32,745 bases of DNA from positions 1 to 32,745 of the forward strand of contig JAKSCK010000272.1 of the NCBI GenBank assembly GCA_022360655.1. Direction: 5' to 3'. A program made the position numbers and the translations under genes. The stretch is from Spirochaetales bacterium. Its GTDB lineage: Bacteria; Spirochaetota; Spirochaetia; DSM-2461. Positions within the stretch are counted from its first letter, which is position 1. Each line of letters begins with the position of its first letter. The notes beneath the pieces were generated by a model. The model ran no database searches, was not told the origin of the DNA, and worked only from the letters and a program-made list of their open reading frames with translations. This document shows positions 1 through 7,945 of the stretch, one piece after another.

Positions 1-48
1 AGACAAGGAAAGGGAAACCGAAGGTATCCCTGACGCAGCTGAGAGCAA
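1..48. repeat. Partial copy of a dispersed intergenic repeat
   Basis: Bases 3-39 match bases 22331-22367 with a single A/G difference over 37 bases, in the same orientation. The shared core TATCCCTGACGCAG lies at 25-38 here and at 22277-22290 and 22353-22366 in the second element. The following bases (39-47, CTGAGAGCA) match the segment after the first core copy of the other element. The left part of the element is cut off by the window edge. A small palindrome (ACTGT-T-ACAGT, 52-62) follows. The rest of 49-92 shows no gene; it is the 3' flank of the kinase-like gene. Confidence 0.75.
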
Positions 49-92
49 TGGGACTGTTACAGTTTGACTTTTGCTCAGCCCCAAAGCACGTT

Positions 93-635
93 CTATTTCC
101 CCCTCACCATGGTTCGGGCTGCCGCTTCAATCACATCCACAACCTGTTCTGCATTGAGTCGGTCTGTGTTTATCACTAAATCAGCCAATGAGTAATCGTT
201 ATTATCAATATTGTAGAGGCGCAGATATCGAGCATGGTCCCGCTTATCTCTGGCAGCTGTCACAGCCATTTGCTCCTTGAGATCTCCTCCCTCCCGCTGA
301 TGAATCCGCTCAGCTCGTGTGACAGGAGATCCGGTCAAAAACACCTTTAAATCCGCATCATCTAGCATCCAAATGGCCAATCGGGAGCCAAGGACAGAGG
401 GGGTAGCACGAGCCATTTTTACTTGAGTTCTATCCACACGAAGATCATCATCATCGCTTTGCTCCGCACGAAGACACACTTCTTCAAAGCTCATGCCATC
501 TTCTTGCGCAATACTGCGGAAGGTATAGTTCACCATCTCTAAATCAAGGCGCTCTGAAAGCATGCGGCTCACCGTGGTATTTCCACATCCGCTACGGCCA
601 GATATGGCAATTCGTAATTCCTTCTCATTCAACAT
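93..635 (-). CDS. Cytidylate kinase-like P-loop protein
   Basis: This 180-residue protein resembles the short (d)CMP kinase family (AAA/cytidylate_kin2 type), which phosphorylates CMP/dCMP for nucleotide and phospholipid precursor supply in the cytoplasm. The N-terminus has strand-P-loop architecture (RIAISGRSGCGNTTVS, residues 8-23). A lid-like region follows (TRAERIHQREG), then a strand with DLVINTD near the C-terminus. The Walker A lysine is replaced by Asn19 (GCGNTT). I recall the same GNT form in spirochaete homologues, so it is probably a family trait and not damage. The gene overlaps the end of yicC by 11 bases and is last in the murC-yicC cluster, which implies translational coupling. 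An SD-like GGAG lies upstream of the ATG at 635. Kinase activity is inferred from family only. Confidence 0.75.
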   Translation of the reverse strand: MLNEKELRIAISGRSGCGNTTVSRMLSERLDLEMVNYTFRSIAQEDGMSFEEVCLRAEQSDDDDLRVDRTQVKMARATPSVLGSRLAIWMLDDADLKVFLTGSPVTRAERIHQREGGDLKEQMAVTAARDKRDHARYLRLYNIDNNDYSLADLVINTDRLNAEQVVDVIEAAARTMVRGK

Positions 636-1491
636 TGCGCAACTGCTCCCGTGCTTTTTCTAACGCATCCTTCATATCCACAACTTCCCGACTAATCTCG
701 GAACGGGGACTCTTTGATCCTATGGTATTGATTTCCCGTCCCATTTCTTGGGCCAGAAAATCCAGTTTTTTCCCTACAGCACCTTCTTGCTTTGCTTCAT
801 CCCGAAACGCAACAATGTGACTTGTCAAACGAACAATTTCCTCATTAATGTCTGTTTTGACAATCCAAGCAGCAATCTCTTGAAGAACTCGAGCTTCACC
901 GGAAGCATCCCCAAGAATTTCCTCAAAACGCAACCGAAGGGAATCTTCCATTTCCTGTCGCATCAAAGGAGCTTGAGTTTCAATATTGGCTAAAGATTGC
1001 TCCAAGGTCTTCATCTGATCTTCAATGTCAGCAGCAAGTCGTTTTCCTTCCCGTGCTCGATCAGTATCGACTTGTTGAGCCGCCTGAATCAATAAGGGTT
1101 CCAGAACAGACCAATACGCCTCAACATCACGCTTCTTTTCTGTCTTGAGCACACCTTCTTGACGAACCAACATCTCAAGCCCAACAGATTCACCAGTGCC
1201 AAGTGTTTGTGCCAAGTGTTCAAGGGCACCTGTCCACGCTTGAGCCACTTCTGTATCAACAGAAACCAGTAACTCCTCACTCACCTCTTTCATTCGAACA
1301 GAAAGCTCAACGCGTCCACGAAGAAATCGATTTTGAAGAAAGGAACGTATGGGGCCCTCTAAAGAAGTGAGTGGACCTGGAAGCGATGGAATGATATCCA
1401 GATATCGTGTGTTGAGGGTTTTGAGTTCCACGGACATACGAACCCCCGCGCCCTCTGCTTCGCTATGACCAAAGCCTGTCATACTATTCAT
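625..1491 (-). CDS. yicC: YicC family endoribonuclease
   Basis: The 288-residue length and both ends are typical of YicC. The N-terminus reads MNSMTGFGHSEAEG, and the C-terminal DUF1732 part contains KLDFLAQEMGREINTIGSKS. YicC proteins are cytoplasmic RNases; the E. coli member has been linked to small-RNA turnover and stationary-phase survival. A long, helical, charged middle (about residues 110-215) is normal for the family. The ATG overlaps the TGA of murC in an ATGA arrangement (1488-1491), and the 3' end overlaps the kinase-like gene by 11 bases, so the three genes are probably translated from one message. An SD-like GAGGA lies about 9 bases upstream of the start. Family assignment is firm; its RNA targets here are unknown. 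Confidence 0.93.
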   Translation of the reverse strand: MNSMTGFGHSEAEGAGVRMSVELKTLNTRYLDIIPSLPGPLTSLEGPIRSFLQNRFLRGRVELSVRMKEVSEELLVSVDTEVAQAWTGALEHLAQTLGTGESVGLEMLVRQEGVLKTEKKRDVEAYWSVLEPLLIQAAQQVDTDRAREGKRLAADIEDQMKTLEQSLANIETQAPLMRQEMEDSLRLRFEEILGDASGEARVLQEIAAWIVKTDINEEIVRLTSHIVAFRDEAKQEGAVGKKLDFLAQEMGREINTIGSKSPRSEISREVVDMKDALEKAREQLRNVE

Positions 1492-2954
1492 TGATTTGAA
1501 TCCTCAACCAAGTTTTTTTTCTCTTGGTCTTGTAAAAATTCGAGCACTCGTATTCCTAAGCCACGGTTATTCCCGGCACCTAGAGTTAACAAAACATCGT
1601 GCGGTTTTAATTCTGAAAGGAGTTTCTCATAGGCCACATCAAAGTTTTCACAAAAGTATGTGGGTAAATCACCTCTTTGTTCTGCTGTTGCACGGTAGAG
1701 CTGTTCCCCCGAAACGGTTCCTGTATATTCCTCCCGTGCTGAGGCATAAATGGGGTGAAGTAGAAGAACATCGGCATTGGAAAAGGCACAAGAGAATTCC
1801 TCAAAAAGAGCCTCTGTACGACTGTAGGTGTGGGGCATGAAATCCACCACGATTCGCCTATCAGGGAAGAATTTTCGCAGACCATCCAATGTCAATTGGA
1901 TGGCTGTGGGATGATGACCATAATCATCCATCACCACCACTCCATGGCCTTCACCAAGGCGTTCACTTCGTCTGCGGCTCCCTTGAAAGGACAAGAGGGC
2001 TTGCGCAACCTGATCAACTGGAGGACATTCTGAAAGAAGGGATTTGCAGAGCGCCAATGCGGCAACGGCATCCAATGCAATCTGCTCACCTGGAACAGAC
2101 AGTGAAAAAACCGTGTTTTCATAGGCCTTCACCTGAAATCGATTTTCACCAGACTGAGGTGCAAGGTATTTCAGAGCCCAAAGCCCTGGAGCCTTGACTC
2201 CATATGGTGTCAGCACAAGATCTGATCGTTCCGCAGCAGCATGCTCTGCCACCTCACATGCCCCAACATCATCGGCACAGTAAATCAGTTCTCCCCCATC
2301 TGGCAATGTTAAGACAAACTCAACAAAGGCATCTCGAATAGAGGCGTAATCGGGGTAATAATCCTGATGATCACTTTCCACACTGGTGAGAATGATGCGT
2401 TGAGGATGGAAGTGCAAAAAATGCCGGCGGTATTCGCAGGTTTCAGCAATGAGAAAATCATCACCCTCCCGCCAAGTGGATCGGTCTCCAAAGGCGGCAA
2501 CAGCACTCCCAACCACAACAGTTGCAGGAAGACCAAGTTCTCGCACAAGAGAACCACAGAGGGCGGTTGTGGTGGTTTTTCCATGAACACCACTGATGGC
2601 ACAGGCCCCATAACGTTGAGATAACTGTCCAAGGGCCTGGGGATAATCCAAAAGAGGAATTCCCCGTTGGAGAACTTCTGCAACAACGGGATTGTCATTG
2701 TCGTAGGCAGCCGAACGAATGGCAAGGCGGCAATCTTGTGGAAGAGAATCCGAGGCAAAGGGAAGAGGAGTGATGCCAAGTTGTTCAAGCACATCATCAG
2801 TGTAGAACCTCTCATCAACATCAGAACCCGTGACGGAAGCACCGGCAGCAACGAGAAGTTCAGCTAAAGCACATTGGCCAGTTCCCTTAATTCCAATGAG
2901 GTGAATGGACCATTTCTCAATGGATTTTGGGAGTTCAAAAGTCATCGGAGGCAT
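1488..2954 (-). CDS. murC: UDP-N-acetylmuramate--L-alanine ligase
   Basis: MurC adds L-alanine to UDP-MurNAc with ATP hydrolysis, the first peptide step of peptidoglycan synthesis in the cytoplasm. The 488-residue protein shows the N-terminal nucleotide-binding motif HLIGIKGTGQCALAEL (18-33), the central ATP-binding loop SGVHGKTTTT (121-130), the SVESDHQDYYPDY substrate region, and the C-terminal ligase motif DDYGHHPTAI. The DYGHHP form favours MurC over the murein-peptide ligase Mpl, which usually has DFAHHP; Mpl remains the alternative. The first ATG (2954) and a second in-frame ATG (2945) both lack a clear SD. The start codon sits directly against a small hairpin in the 50-base leader. The stop overlaps the yicC start. 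Confidence 0.85.
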   Translation of the reverse strand: MPPMTFELPKSIEKWSIHLIGIKGTGQCALAELLVAAGASVTGSDVDERFYTDDVLEQLGITPLPFASDSLPQDCRLAIRSAAYDNDNPVVAEVLQRGIPLLDYPQALGQLSQRYGACAISGVHGKTTTTALCGSLVRELGLPATVVVGSAVAAFGDRSTWREGDDFLIAETCEYRRHFLHFHPQRIILTSVESDHQDYYPDYASIRDAFVEFVLTLPDGGELIYCADDVGACEVAEHAAAERSDLVLTPYGVKAPGLWALKYLAPQSGENRFQVKAYENTVFSLSVPGEQIALDAVAALALCKSLLSECPPVDQVAQALLSFQGSRRRSERLGEGHGVVVMDDYGHHPTAIQLTLDGLRKFFPDRRIVVDFMPHTYSRTEALFEEFSCAFSNADVLLLHPIYASAREEYTGTVSGEQLYRATAEQRGDLPTYFCENFDVAYEKLLSELKPHDVLLTLGAGNNRGLGIRVLEFLQDQEKKNLVEDSNQ

Positions 2955-2989
2955 GGGCTGAACTATAGCCCGTTCCCCGTGAACCGGGC
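2955..2989 (-). promoter_or_regulatory. Two competing hairpins in the murC leader
   Basis: In the minus-strand RNA, GCCCGGTTC (from 2989) can pair with GAACGGGC (975-968), leaving one bulged base. The same GGGCT (971-967) can instead pair with AGCCC (959-955), which touches the murC ATG at 2954. The two structures are mutually exclusive. There is no U-run, so this is not a terminator. It might tune murC translation or be chance; no function is shown. Confidence 0.3.
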
Positions 2990-3004
2990 AAGCAATAACC
3001 TCCC

Positions 3005-4294
3005 CTAACCTTCCTCTGAAGCAAGAGATGACGGTTCATGATTTCTATCCACAACTTGATCTTTCCCAGCGCTTTTGGCCATATAGAGACGGGCATCCGC
3101 TTGTTCCACAATTTCTGGTGCCACTCTCCCATCCCGCACATCAGCCACCCCACAACTGCATGTAATTTGCCTCTCTTTAAGCCCTGAAGGCATCTGCCTT
3201 AGATGTTCAAGAAGTGCCTCTGCAATTTCAGCAGCCCCTTCTCCATCCATTCCTGGCAGAACAGCCATAAACTCTTCTCCACCATAACGCCCTACTTCAC
3301 CAGCTGGTCCAATGCCATCTCGAAGAGACTTCCCTGTCATCATCAGCACCGAATCGCCACTTTGATGTCCAAAGGTATCATTAATGGATTTAAAGTCATC
3401 AAGGTCAAAAAGGAGCACCGCCACCTGCTCATCACCTTCCAAGCATCCATGGAGATATTCATGAATGCTTCCATGATTCCACAAGCCTGTCAGACTATCC
3501 CTCTTGGCCATCTCTTCCATCTGACGACCTTTCTCCTCAATCTTTTGGAGAAGTACCATTTGACGTACAACACCTTTGACTCTTGTGATGAAATCTTGAG
3601 CATCAAAGGGTTTAGAGACATAATCATCGGCACCTAAGACCAATGTATGGGCAAGAGAAACACGGTTTGATGACGCTGACACCATGATGATCCCGCTACG
3701 GGGATTCATGGTACGAACCTGGAGAAGAACCTCTTCTCCACTGCGCTTCGGCATCACCAAATCAATGATGTACAGGTCAAAATCCCCCGCTTTAAACATC
3801 TCTTCAGATTCTTGAAAATACTGGCATTGTTTCACACCATGACTATGAAAGATGCTCCGAACCACTCGAAGACTCATGGAGCTGTCATCAAGAACGGCCA
3901 CTCTCATATTTCGGAGAGCATCCAAAAGTTCTCCACCCCTCCCAATGAGCGAAAAATATTGCGTCAGCTTTCCTGGCACCAAGTCGCTTTTTAGCAGGTA
4001 ATCCATCACTCCCAAGGAAAAGAAACGCTCTCGATTTTCCAAAGAATCATCCGAAGTCACCACGATGATGGGTACATTTCGATGAGGCCCCTGCATGAGG
4101 GAGGTTAGCATGGTTTCAGAATTTCCGTCTTCGAGGATGCGTGCTGTGATGATGAGATCCACACCTCCAGCATCAAGTGCGGCCATGGCTTGAGCTATGC
4201 TTGTGACATTGGCATAACCATATCCTTCCGAACGAGCGGCATTCTCTATAACACGACTAAAGAACTGGCTCATTTCAACATGGAGAATGTCCAC
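3005..4294 (-). CDS. Double-receiver GGDEF response regulator (diguanylate cyclase)
   Basis: The predicted product makes cyclic di-GMP in response to phosphorelay input. I choose the GTG start at 4294 because a strong SD (GGAGGA) precedes it by 5 bases and receiver fold 1 begins at once; a TTG at 4336 is the upstream alternative. Numbered from 4294, receiver 1 (about 1-120) is degenerate: the acceptor Asp position is Ala51 (LIITARIL) and the acidic pair is changed (HVEMS). Receiver 2 (about 128-245) is intact, with LDDSS, IIDLVMP (Asp178), SAS and KPF (Lys228). The GGDEF domain (about 266-420) has GGEEF at 338-342 but no RxxD inhibitory site five residues before it. It lies 50 bases upstream of murC on the same strand. 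No membrane segments or signal peptide are seen. Confidence 0.88.
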   Translation of the reverse strand: MDILHVEMSQFFSRVIENAARSEGYGYANVTSIAQAMAALDAGGVDLIITARILEDGNSETMLTSLMQGPHRNVPIIVVTSDDSLENRERFFSLGVMDYLLKSDLVPGKLTQYFSLIGRGGELLDALRNMRVAVLDDSSMSLRVVRSIFHSHGVKQCQYFQESEEMFKAGDFDLYIIDLVMPKRSGEEVLLQVRTMNPRSGIIMVSASSNRVSLAHTLVLGADDYVSKPFDAQDFITRVKGVVRQMVLLQKIEEKGRQMEEMAKRDSLTGLWNHGSIHEYLHGCLEGDEQVAVLLFDLDDFKSINDTFGHQSGDSVLMMTGKSLRDGIGPAGEVGRYGGEEFMAVLPGMDGEGAAEIAEALLEHLRQMPSGLKERQITCSCGVADVRDGRVAPEIVEQADARLYMAKSAGKDQVVDRNHEPSSLASEEG

Positions 4295-4451
4295 CTCAGT
4301 CCTCCAAACCAAATCCTCAAGAGGAAACTGGTTCAATCATAAAAGAGGCGTTTCTCGATAACAAATCCACCCTATGGGAAGGCCTACCTTTCTGGACGAC
4401 ATGGATGAGCTCGGTTATTCTCTGATCCGCAGGAAGCAAGGAGATTTCTTT

Positions 4452-4994
4452 ATGGAACGCACCGTTATTGTGAATCACACCATCAATCTTTTTAACGAGC
4501 GGGGAATCCGGTTTTCTGTTGATGATTTGGCAAAGCGAATCAAAATGAGCAAGAAAACCCTGTATAAGGAATTTGGCTCAAAGGAAAATCTCATCACAGA
4601 AGTGGTAAAATCTCTGTTTTCTTCAATCCGATCCCAAGAGAAAACCATTCTTGCCAATGAAAGACGAGATATTGTTGAACGATTGAAAGATATTCTTTGT
4701 CTTTTTCCCACCCAGCAGATCAACTTTGCGCATATGGCAGACATCCAACTTGTGTATCCTCAGGTTTACAAGCTCATACTTTCTGAACTCCAAGATAATT
4801 GGGAAAATACTTTGACCGTGTTAGAGATGGCCATTCAGCAAGAGCGCATCCATCCCATCGATCCAGAGAATCTTCGAATCCTTTTGCTTGGACTTTTCAC
4901 AGAACTCCTCACTCGCGATGAAGCGGAACAAAAGAAGCGAACACGCGAATGTGTGGATATTCTCTTCACAGGTTACGAAATTCCTCGTCACTAA
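4452..4994 (+). CDS. TetR family transcriptional regulator
   Basis: A 180-residue DNA-binding repressor candidate. The ATG at 4452 is chosen because AAGGAG lies about 9 bases upstream and the protein then begins directly with the TetR fold; the in-frame ATG at 4374 would add 26 unlikely residues. The helix-turn-helix is at about residues 22-45 (FSVDDLAKRIKMSKKTLYKEF), followed by GSKENLITEVV, a classic TetR N-terminal domain. The C-terminal ligand domain (about 55-180) is helical and not diagnostic. The gene sits 96 bases upstream of the GH1-GH29 operon on the same strand, where a promoter with an inverted repeat occurs, so it may control that operon. The inducer is unknown. It is divergent from the receiver-GGDEF gene. 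Confidence 0.88.
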   Translation: MERTVIVNHTINLFNERGIRFSVDDLAKRIKMSKKTLYKEFGSKENLITEVVKSLFSSIRSQEKTILANERRDIVERLKDILCLFPTQQINFAHMADIQLVYPQVYKLILSELQDNWENTLTVLEMAIQQERIHPIDPENLRILLLGLFTELLTRDEAEQKKRTRECVDILFTGYEIPRH

Positions 4995-5003
4995 AGGCTT
5001 TGA

Positions 5004-5032
5004 TTTACAACTGTGGGATATCATGCTATCAT
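5004..5032 (+). promoter_or_regulatory. Sigma-70-like promoter of the GH1-GH29 operon
   Basis: The -35 TTTACA (5004-5009, 5/6 to consensus) and -10 TATCAT (5027-5032, 5/6) are separated by exactly 17 bases. TGC directly before the -10 gives an extended -10 (TGCTATCAT). The expected start site is near 5039, about 50 bases before the GH1 ATG. Confidence 0.6.
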
Positions 5033-5033
5033 T

Positions 5034-5061
5034 GGAAACTCAAAAAACCATTTAAGTTTCC
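5034..5061. promoter_or_regulatory. Inverted repeat, candidate operator
   Basis: GGAAACT (5034-5040) and AGTTTCC (5055-5061) form a perfect 7-base inverted repeat whose half-sites are 21 bases apart, two helical turns. It covers the predicted transcription start and lies just after the TetR gene, so a dimeric repressor such as TetR could block transcription here. The link to that regulator is inference. Confidence 0.35.
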
Positions 5062-5090
5062 GCAGTATATGCCGGTCTTTCGGAGGCACG

Positions 5091-6464
5091 ATGAAACATA
5101 ATATCCCCAAGCAAAGCCTGGGACGTACAAACACCGATTTACAACTTCCCAGAACGCTCCTCCTTGGGTCAGCAACAGCTGCGACTCAGATTGAAGGCGA
5201 TGATGGAAAATGCAACTGGTCGCATTGGGCCGCTGCTGGCAAAATTGCTGGTGGAGTCCGAAGCATCAAAGCTGCAGACCACTGGAACCGTCTTGAAGAA
5301 GATGTGAATCTCATGAAAAAACTCAATCAGGAATGCTACCGTCTCAGCATTGAGTGGAGCCGAGTAGAACCGGAGGAAGGGCAGTTTTCCCATGAGGGAC
5401 TCCAGCATTACCTCCATGAAATGCAACTACTCAAAGAGGCTGGAATCATCCCTCTGGTCACCCTCCATCATTTTTCCTGTCCTCAATGGCTCCAAGAACA
5501 AGGGGCATGGAAGAAGAGGAAAACCGTCAAACTCTTTGTCCGTTTTGTCACAAAGGTGGTCGAAACACTTGGCGATTTAGCCTGGGAATATTGCACCATT
5601 AATGAACCCAATGTCTTTGTGAATGACACCTATATGGATGGGCTTTATCCAGGTGGTGGAAAGAATGATGTTATGGGGTATTTCAAAGCGGCTCGTCACA
5701 TGATCGAAGCCCATGTCAAAAGTTATACCTGCATTCATGAGCTTCGAAAATCGCGGGGATTTACAGGAAAGACACGGGTGGGGTTTGCCCATCATCTTGC
5801 ATTTTTTGACCAAAAATCCAAAAGCCCTTTGATTAGTCTCAGCCGAAGATTCATGGACTATAGTTTCCACCGTATTTTTTTCAAAGGCATGGTGGAAGGA
5901 AAGAAACCTTTTCCCATTGGATGGGGAGGTCGATTTGGACAACGGGGCAAAACCTACTGTGATTTTTTAGGAATCAATTACTACTCTCGTCACATAGTCC
6001 GAAGTTCCTGGAATCCTGCCACTCTCTTTGGACAACTCGATGTAGAAAAAAATCTTTCTGCCAAGCAAAAGAACGACTTAGGTTGGGAAATCTATCCTGA
6101 AGGGCTTGGTCATGTGATTCGTCAGGCATGGAACCAATACAAACTCCCTGTATTCATCACAGAAAACGGCCTTGCTGATGCGGCTGATAGTCGTCGGGCC
6201 AGTTTTATTGTGAATCACCTGGAACAGGTGGCTCAATTAATCCAGGAGGGTGTGGATATCCAACGCTATTTCCACTGGTCATTGATGGACAACCTGGAAT
6301 GGAATGATGGATATGGGCCTCGGTTTGGGCTGATTGAAATCAACTATGACACCCAAGAACGTCAGATTCGCCCCAGTGGACATCTCTATGCCGAGATTTG
6401 TCACAATCATGTCATTCCCTCCCGAACACGTGAAATCATAAAAAAGGAGACACTTGCTTCATGA
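5091..6464 (+). CDS. Glycoside hydrolase family 1 beta-glycosidase
   Basis: A retaining beta-glucosidase/beta-galactosidase-type (beta/alpha)8 enzyme of 457 residues. The start at 5091 has GGAGG four bases upstream; an in-frame ATG at 5013 lies inside the promoter and is rejected. Family signatures are GSATAATQIEG (26-36), RLSIEWSRVEP (84-94), the acid/base Glu172 in TINEPN, NYYSR (296-300), the nucleophile Glu358 in ITENG, and the C-terminal SLMDNLEWNDGYGPRFG. No signal peptide is present, so it acts on imported oligosaccharides in the cytoplasm. Its stop overlaps the start of the GH29 gene by 4 bases, so the two are co-translated. Partnership with a fucosidase suggests a fucosylated glycan substrate, but the exact sugar cannot be read from sequence. 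Confidence 0.93.
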   Translation: MKHNIPKQSLGRTNTDLQLPRTLLLGSATAATQIEGDDGKCNWSHWAAAGKIAGGVRSIKAADHWNRLEEDVNLMKKLNQECYRLSIEWSRVEPEEGQFSHEGLQHYLHEMQLLKEAGIIPLVTLHHFSCPQWLQEQGAWKKRKTVKLFVRFVTKVVETLGDLAWEYCTINEPNVFVNDTYMDGLYPGGGKNDVMGYFKAARHMIEAHVKSYTCIHELRKSRGFTGKTRVGFAHHLAFFDQKSKSPLISLSRRFMDYSFHRIFFKGMVEGKKPFPIGWGGRFGQRGKTYCDFLGINYYSRHIVRSSWNPATLFGQLDVEKNLSAKQKNDLGWEIYPEGLGHVIRQAWNQYKLPVFITENGLADAADSRRASFIVNHLEQVAQLIQEGVDIQRYFHWSLMDNLEWNDGYGPRFGLIEINYDTQERQIRPSGHLYAEICHNHVIPSRTREIIKKETLAS

Positions 6465-7885
6465 CCTACAAGCCAACAAAGAAATCCCTCAAAGCTCATC
6501 CCGTTCCTCAGTGGTTTGATGATGCCAAACTTGGACTTTTCGTGCATTGGGGACTCTACTCTGTTCCTGGTTGGGCCAAGCCCCGGGTTAATCTTCAGGG
6601 AATCCCTGGCGATAACACCGATACCCCCTATGCCGAATGGTATGCCAACTCCATGAAAATCAAAGGAAGTCCTACCTGGGAATATCACAAAAAAACTTAT
6701 GGCCATGCCATGTCCTATGCGGACTTCCGTCGAGATTTTTTAGAGCAATCAGCTCAGGCTAATCCTGCTGAATGGGCAGAGTGGGCCGCACGCATTGGTG
6801 CAGGGTATGGATTGATCACCACCAAACACCATGATGGCTACTGCCTCTATCCCACTGAAGTTCCTCACCCCCGTGTCACGGATTGGAATACCAAGCGTGA
6901 CTTTATTGGTGAATTTGCCTCCGGTTTACGAACCCGAGGTCTCCGATTTGGAGCCTATTACTCCGGAATATGGGACTGGTCGTTTCAAGGGAAATACCCC
7001 ATCCAAGATGAATACTCCATGCTCACAAACGGAGATGGCAGCCGACAGTATGCCAATTACTGCCACAGCCAATTCAAAGAACTGATTGATCGTTACCAAC
7101 CAGAAGTGCTGTACAATGACATTGGCTACCCCACCCGAGGAAGACTGGAACAACTCCTGGCCCATTACTACAACACGGTTCCAGATGGTGTGGCCAATAA
7201 TCGTTGGATTCGCTGGCGTATTCCTGATAATCCCATGATTCGAGCCGCTGTGCGTGGGATACTCAAGCTCAAAGACAAATTTATGGCTGTGGACTGGGGT
7301 TCTACAGATTTGAGCATTCCCTTTGGAGATTTTGCCACTCCAGAGTTTCTCACTCTTCAAGAGACTGTGGACTACAAATGGGAGACTCTGCGTGGTCTCG
7401 GATCATCCTTTGGTTACAATCGTGCAGAAAATGCAAAAAACACCATCACCGGTTCCGAACTCATTCTATTGTTCACCGACATTGTGAGTAAAAATGGGAA
7501 TTTGGCCATCAACATTGGCCCAAAAGCCGATGGATCTCTTCCGGAATGCCAGAAACGGCCTTTAGAAGAACTGGGAGCCTGGATGGACCTTCATCAGAAT
7601 GCTGTGAAGAAAACCCGTCCCTGGAAGCGAGCAGAAGGAACACGTACAGACAATGGAACAGCACGTTATGTGCGTAAAGATAAAGATTTATTCATCTATT
7701 TATCCAAAGGTCTGAAGGACGTGGTATTGGAAGACCTTTCCCTCGCTCCTGGAAGTGATGCCATCCGTGTTTCCGATTCCAAAAAGGTGGAAATGGTGAG
7801 CACAGGAAATGGAACCAGATTGGTGAAACCCTGCAGCTCCAAAGATGGTGCAGTAACCGTTCTCCAAATTCCAGAAGGAGCCTAG
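6461..7885 (+). CDS. Glycoside hydrolase family 29 alpha-L-fucosidase
   Basis: The predicted enzyme removes alpha-linked L-fucose by a retaining mechanism. The 474-residue protein carries KLGLFVHWGLYSVP (23-36), YAEWY, the KHHDGYCLYP substrate motif (122-131), FGAYYSGIWDW (163-173), and the nucleophile Asp220 in VLYNDIGYP. The GH29 acid/base is poorly conserved in the family and I cannot assign it. A short C-terminal beta domain follows (about 385-474). No signal peptide is seen, which is consistent with cytoplasmic action beside GH1. The ATG overlaps the GH1 stop (ATGA, 6461-6464), and GGAG lies a few bases upstream. Specificity (alpha-1,2 versus 1,3/1,4) is unknown. Confidence 0.9.
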   Translation: MTYKPTKKSLKAHPVPQWFDDAKLGLFVHWGLYSVPGWAKPRVNLQGIPGDNTDTPYAEWYANSMKIKGSPTWEYHKKTYGHAMSYADFRRDFLEQSAQANPAEWAEWAARIGAGYGLITTKHHDGYCLYPTEVPHPRVTDWNTKRDFIGEFASGLRTRGLRFGAYYSGIWDWSFQGKYPIQDEYSMLTNGDGSRQYANYCHSQFKELIDRYQPEVLYNDIGYPTRGRLEQLLAHYYNTVPDGVANNRWIRWRIPDNPMIRAAVRGILKLKDKFMAVDWGSTDLSIPFGDFATPEFLTLQETVDYKWETLRGLGSSFGYNRAENAKNTITGSELILLFTDIVSKNGNLAINIGPKADGSLPECQKRPLEELGAWMDLHQNAVKKTRPWKRAEGTRTDNGTARYVRKDKDLFIYLSKGLKDVVLEDLSLAPGSDAIRVSDSKKVEMVSTGNGTRLVKPCSSKDGAVTVLQIPEGA

Positions 7886-7901
7886 CTCTTCAAGCTCTTA
7901 T

Positions 7902-7945
7902 CCCTAAGCTCCACTCTTGCAAATCAGGAATCCAGGAGCTTAGGG
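7902..7945. terminator. Possible terminator-like inverted repeat between convergent genes
   Basis: CCCTAAGCTCC (7902-7912) and GGAGCTTAGGG (7935-7945) are a perfect 11-base inverted repeat with a 22-base loop, just after the GH29 gene. The right arm lies inside the last codons of dusA. No T-run follows, so an intrinsic terminator is uncertain; it could act by pairing of convergent transcripts. Confidence 0.3.
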
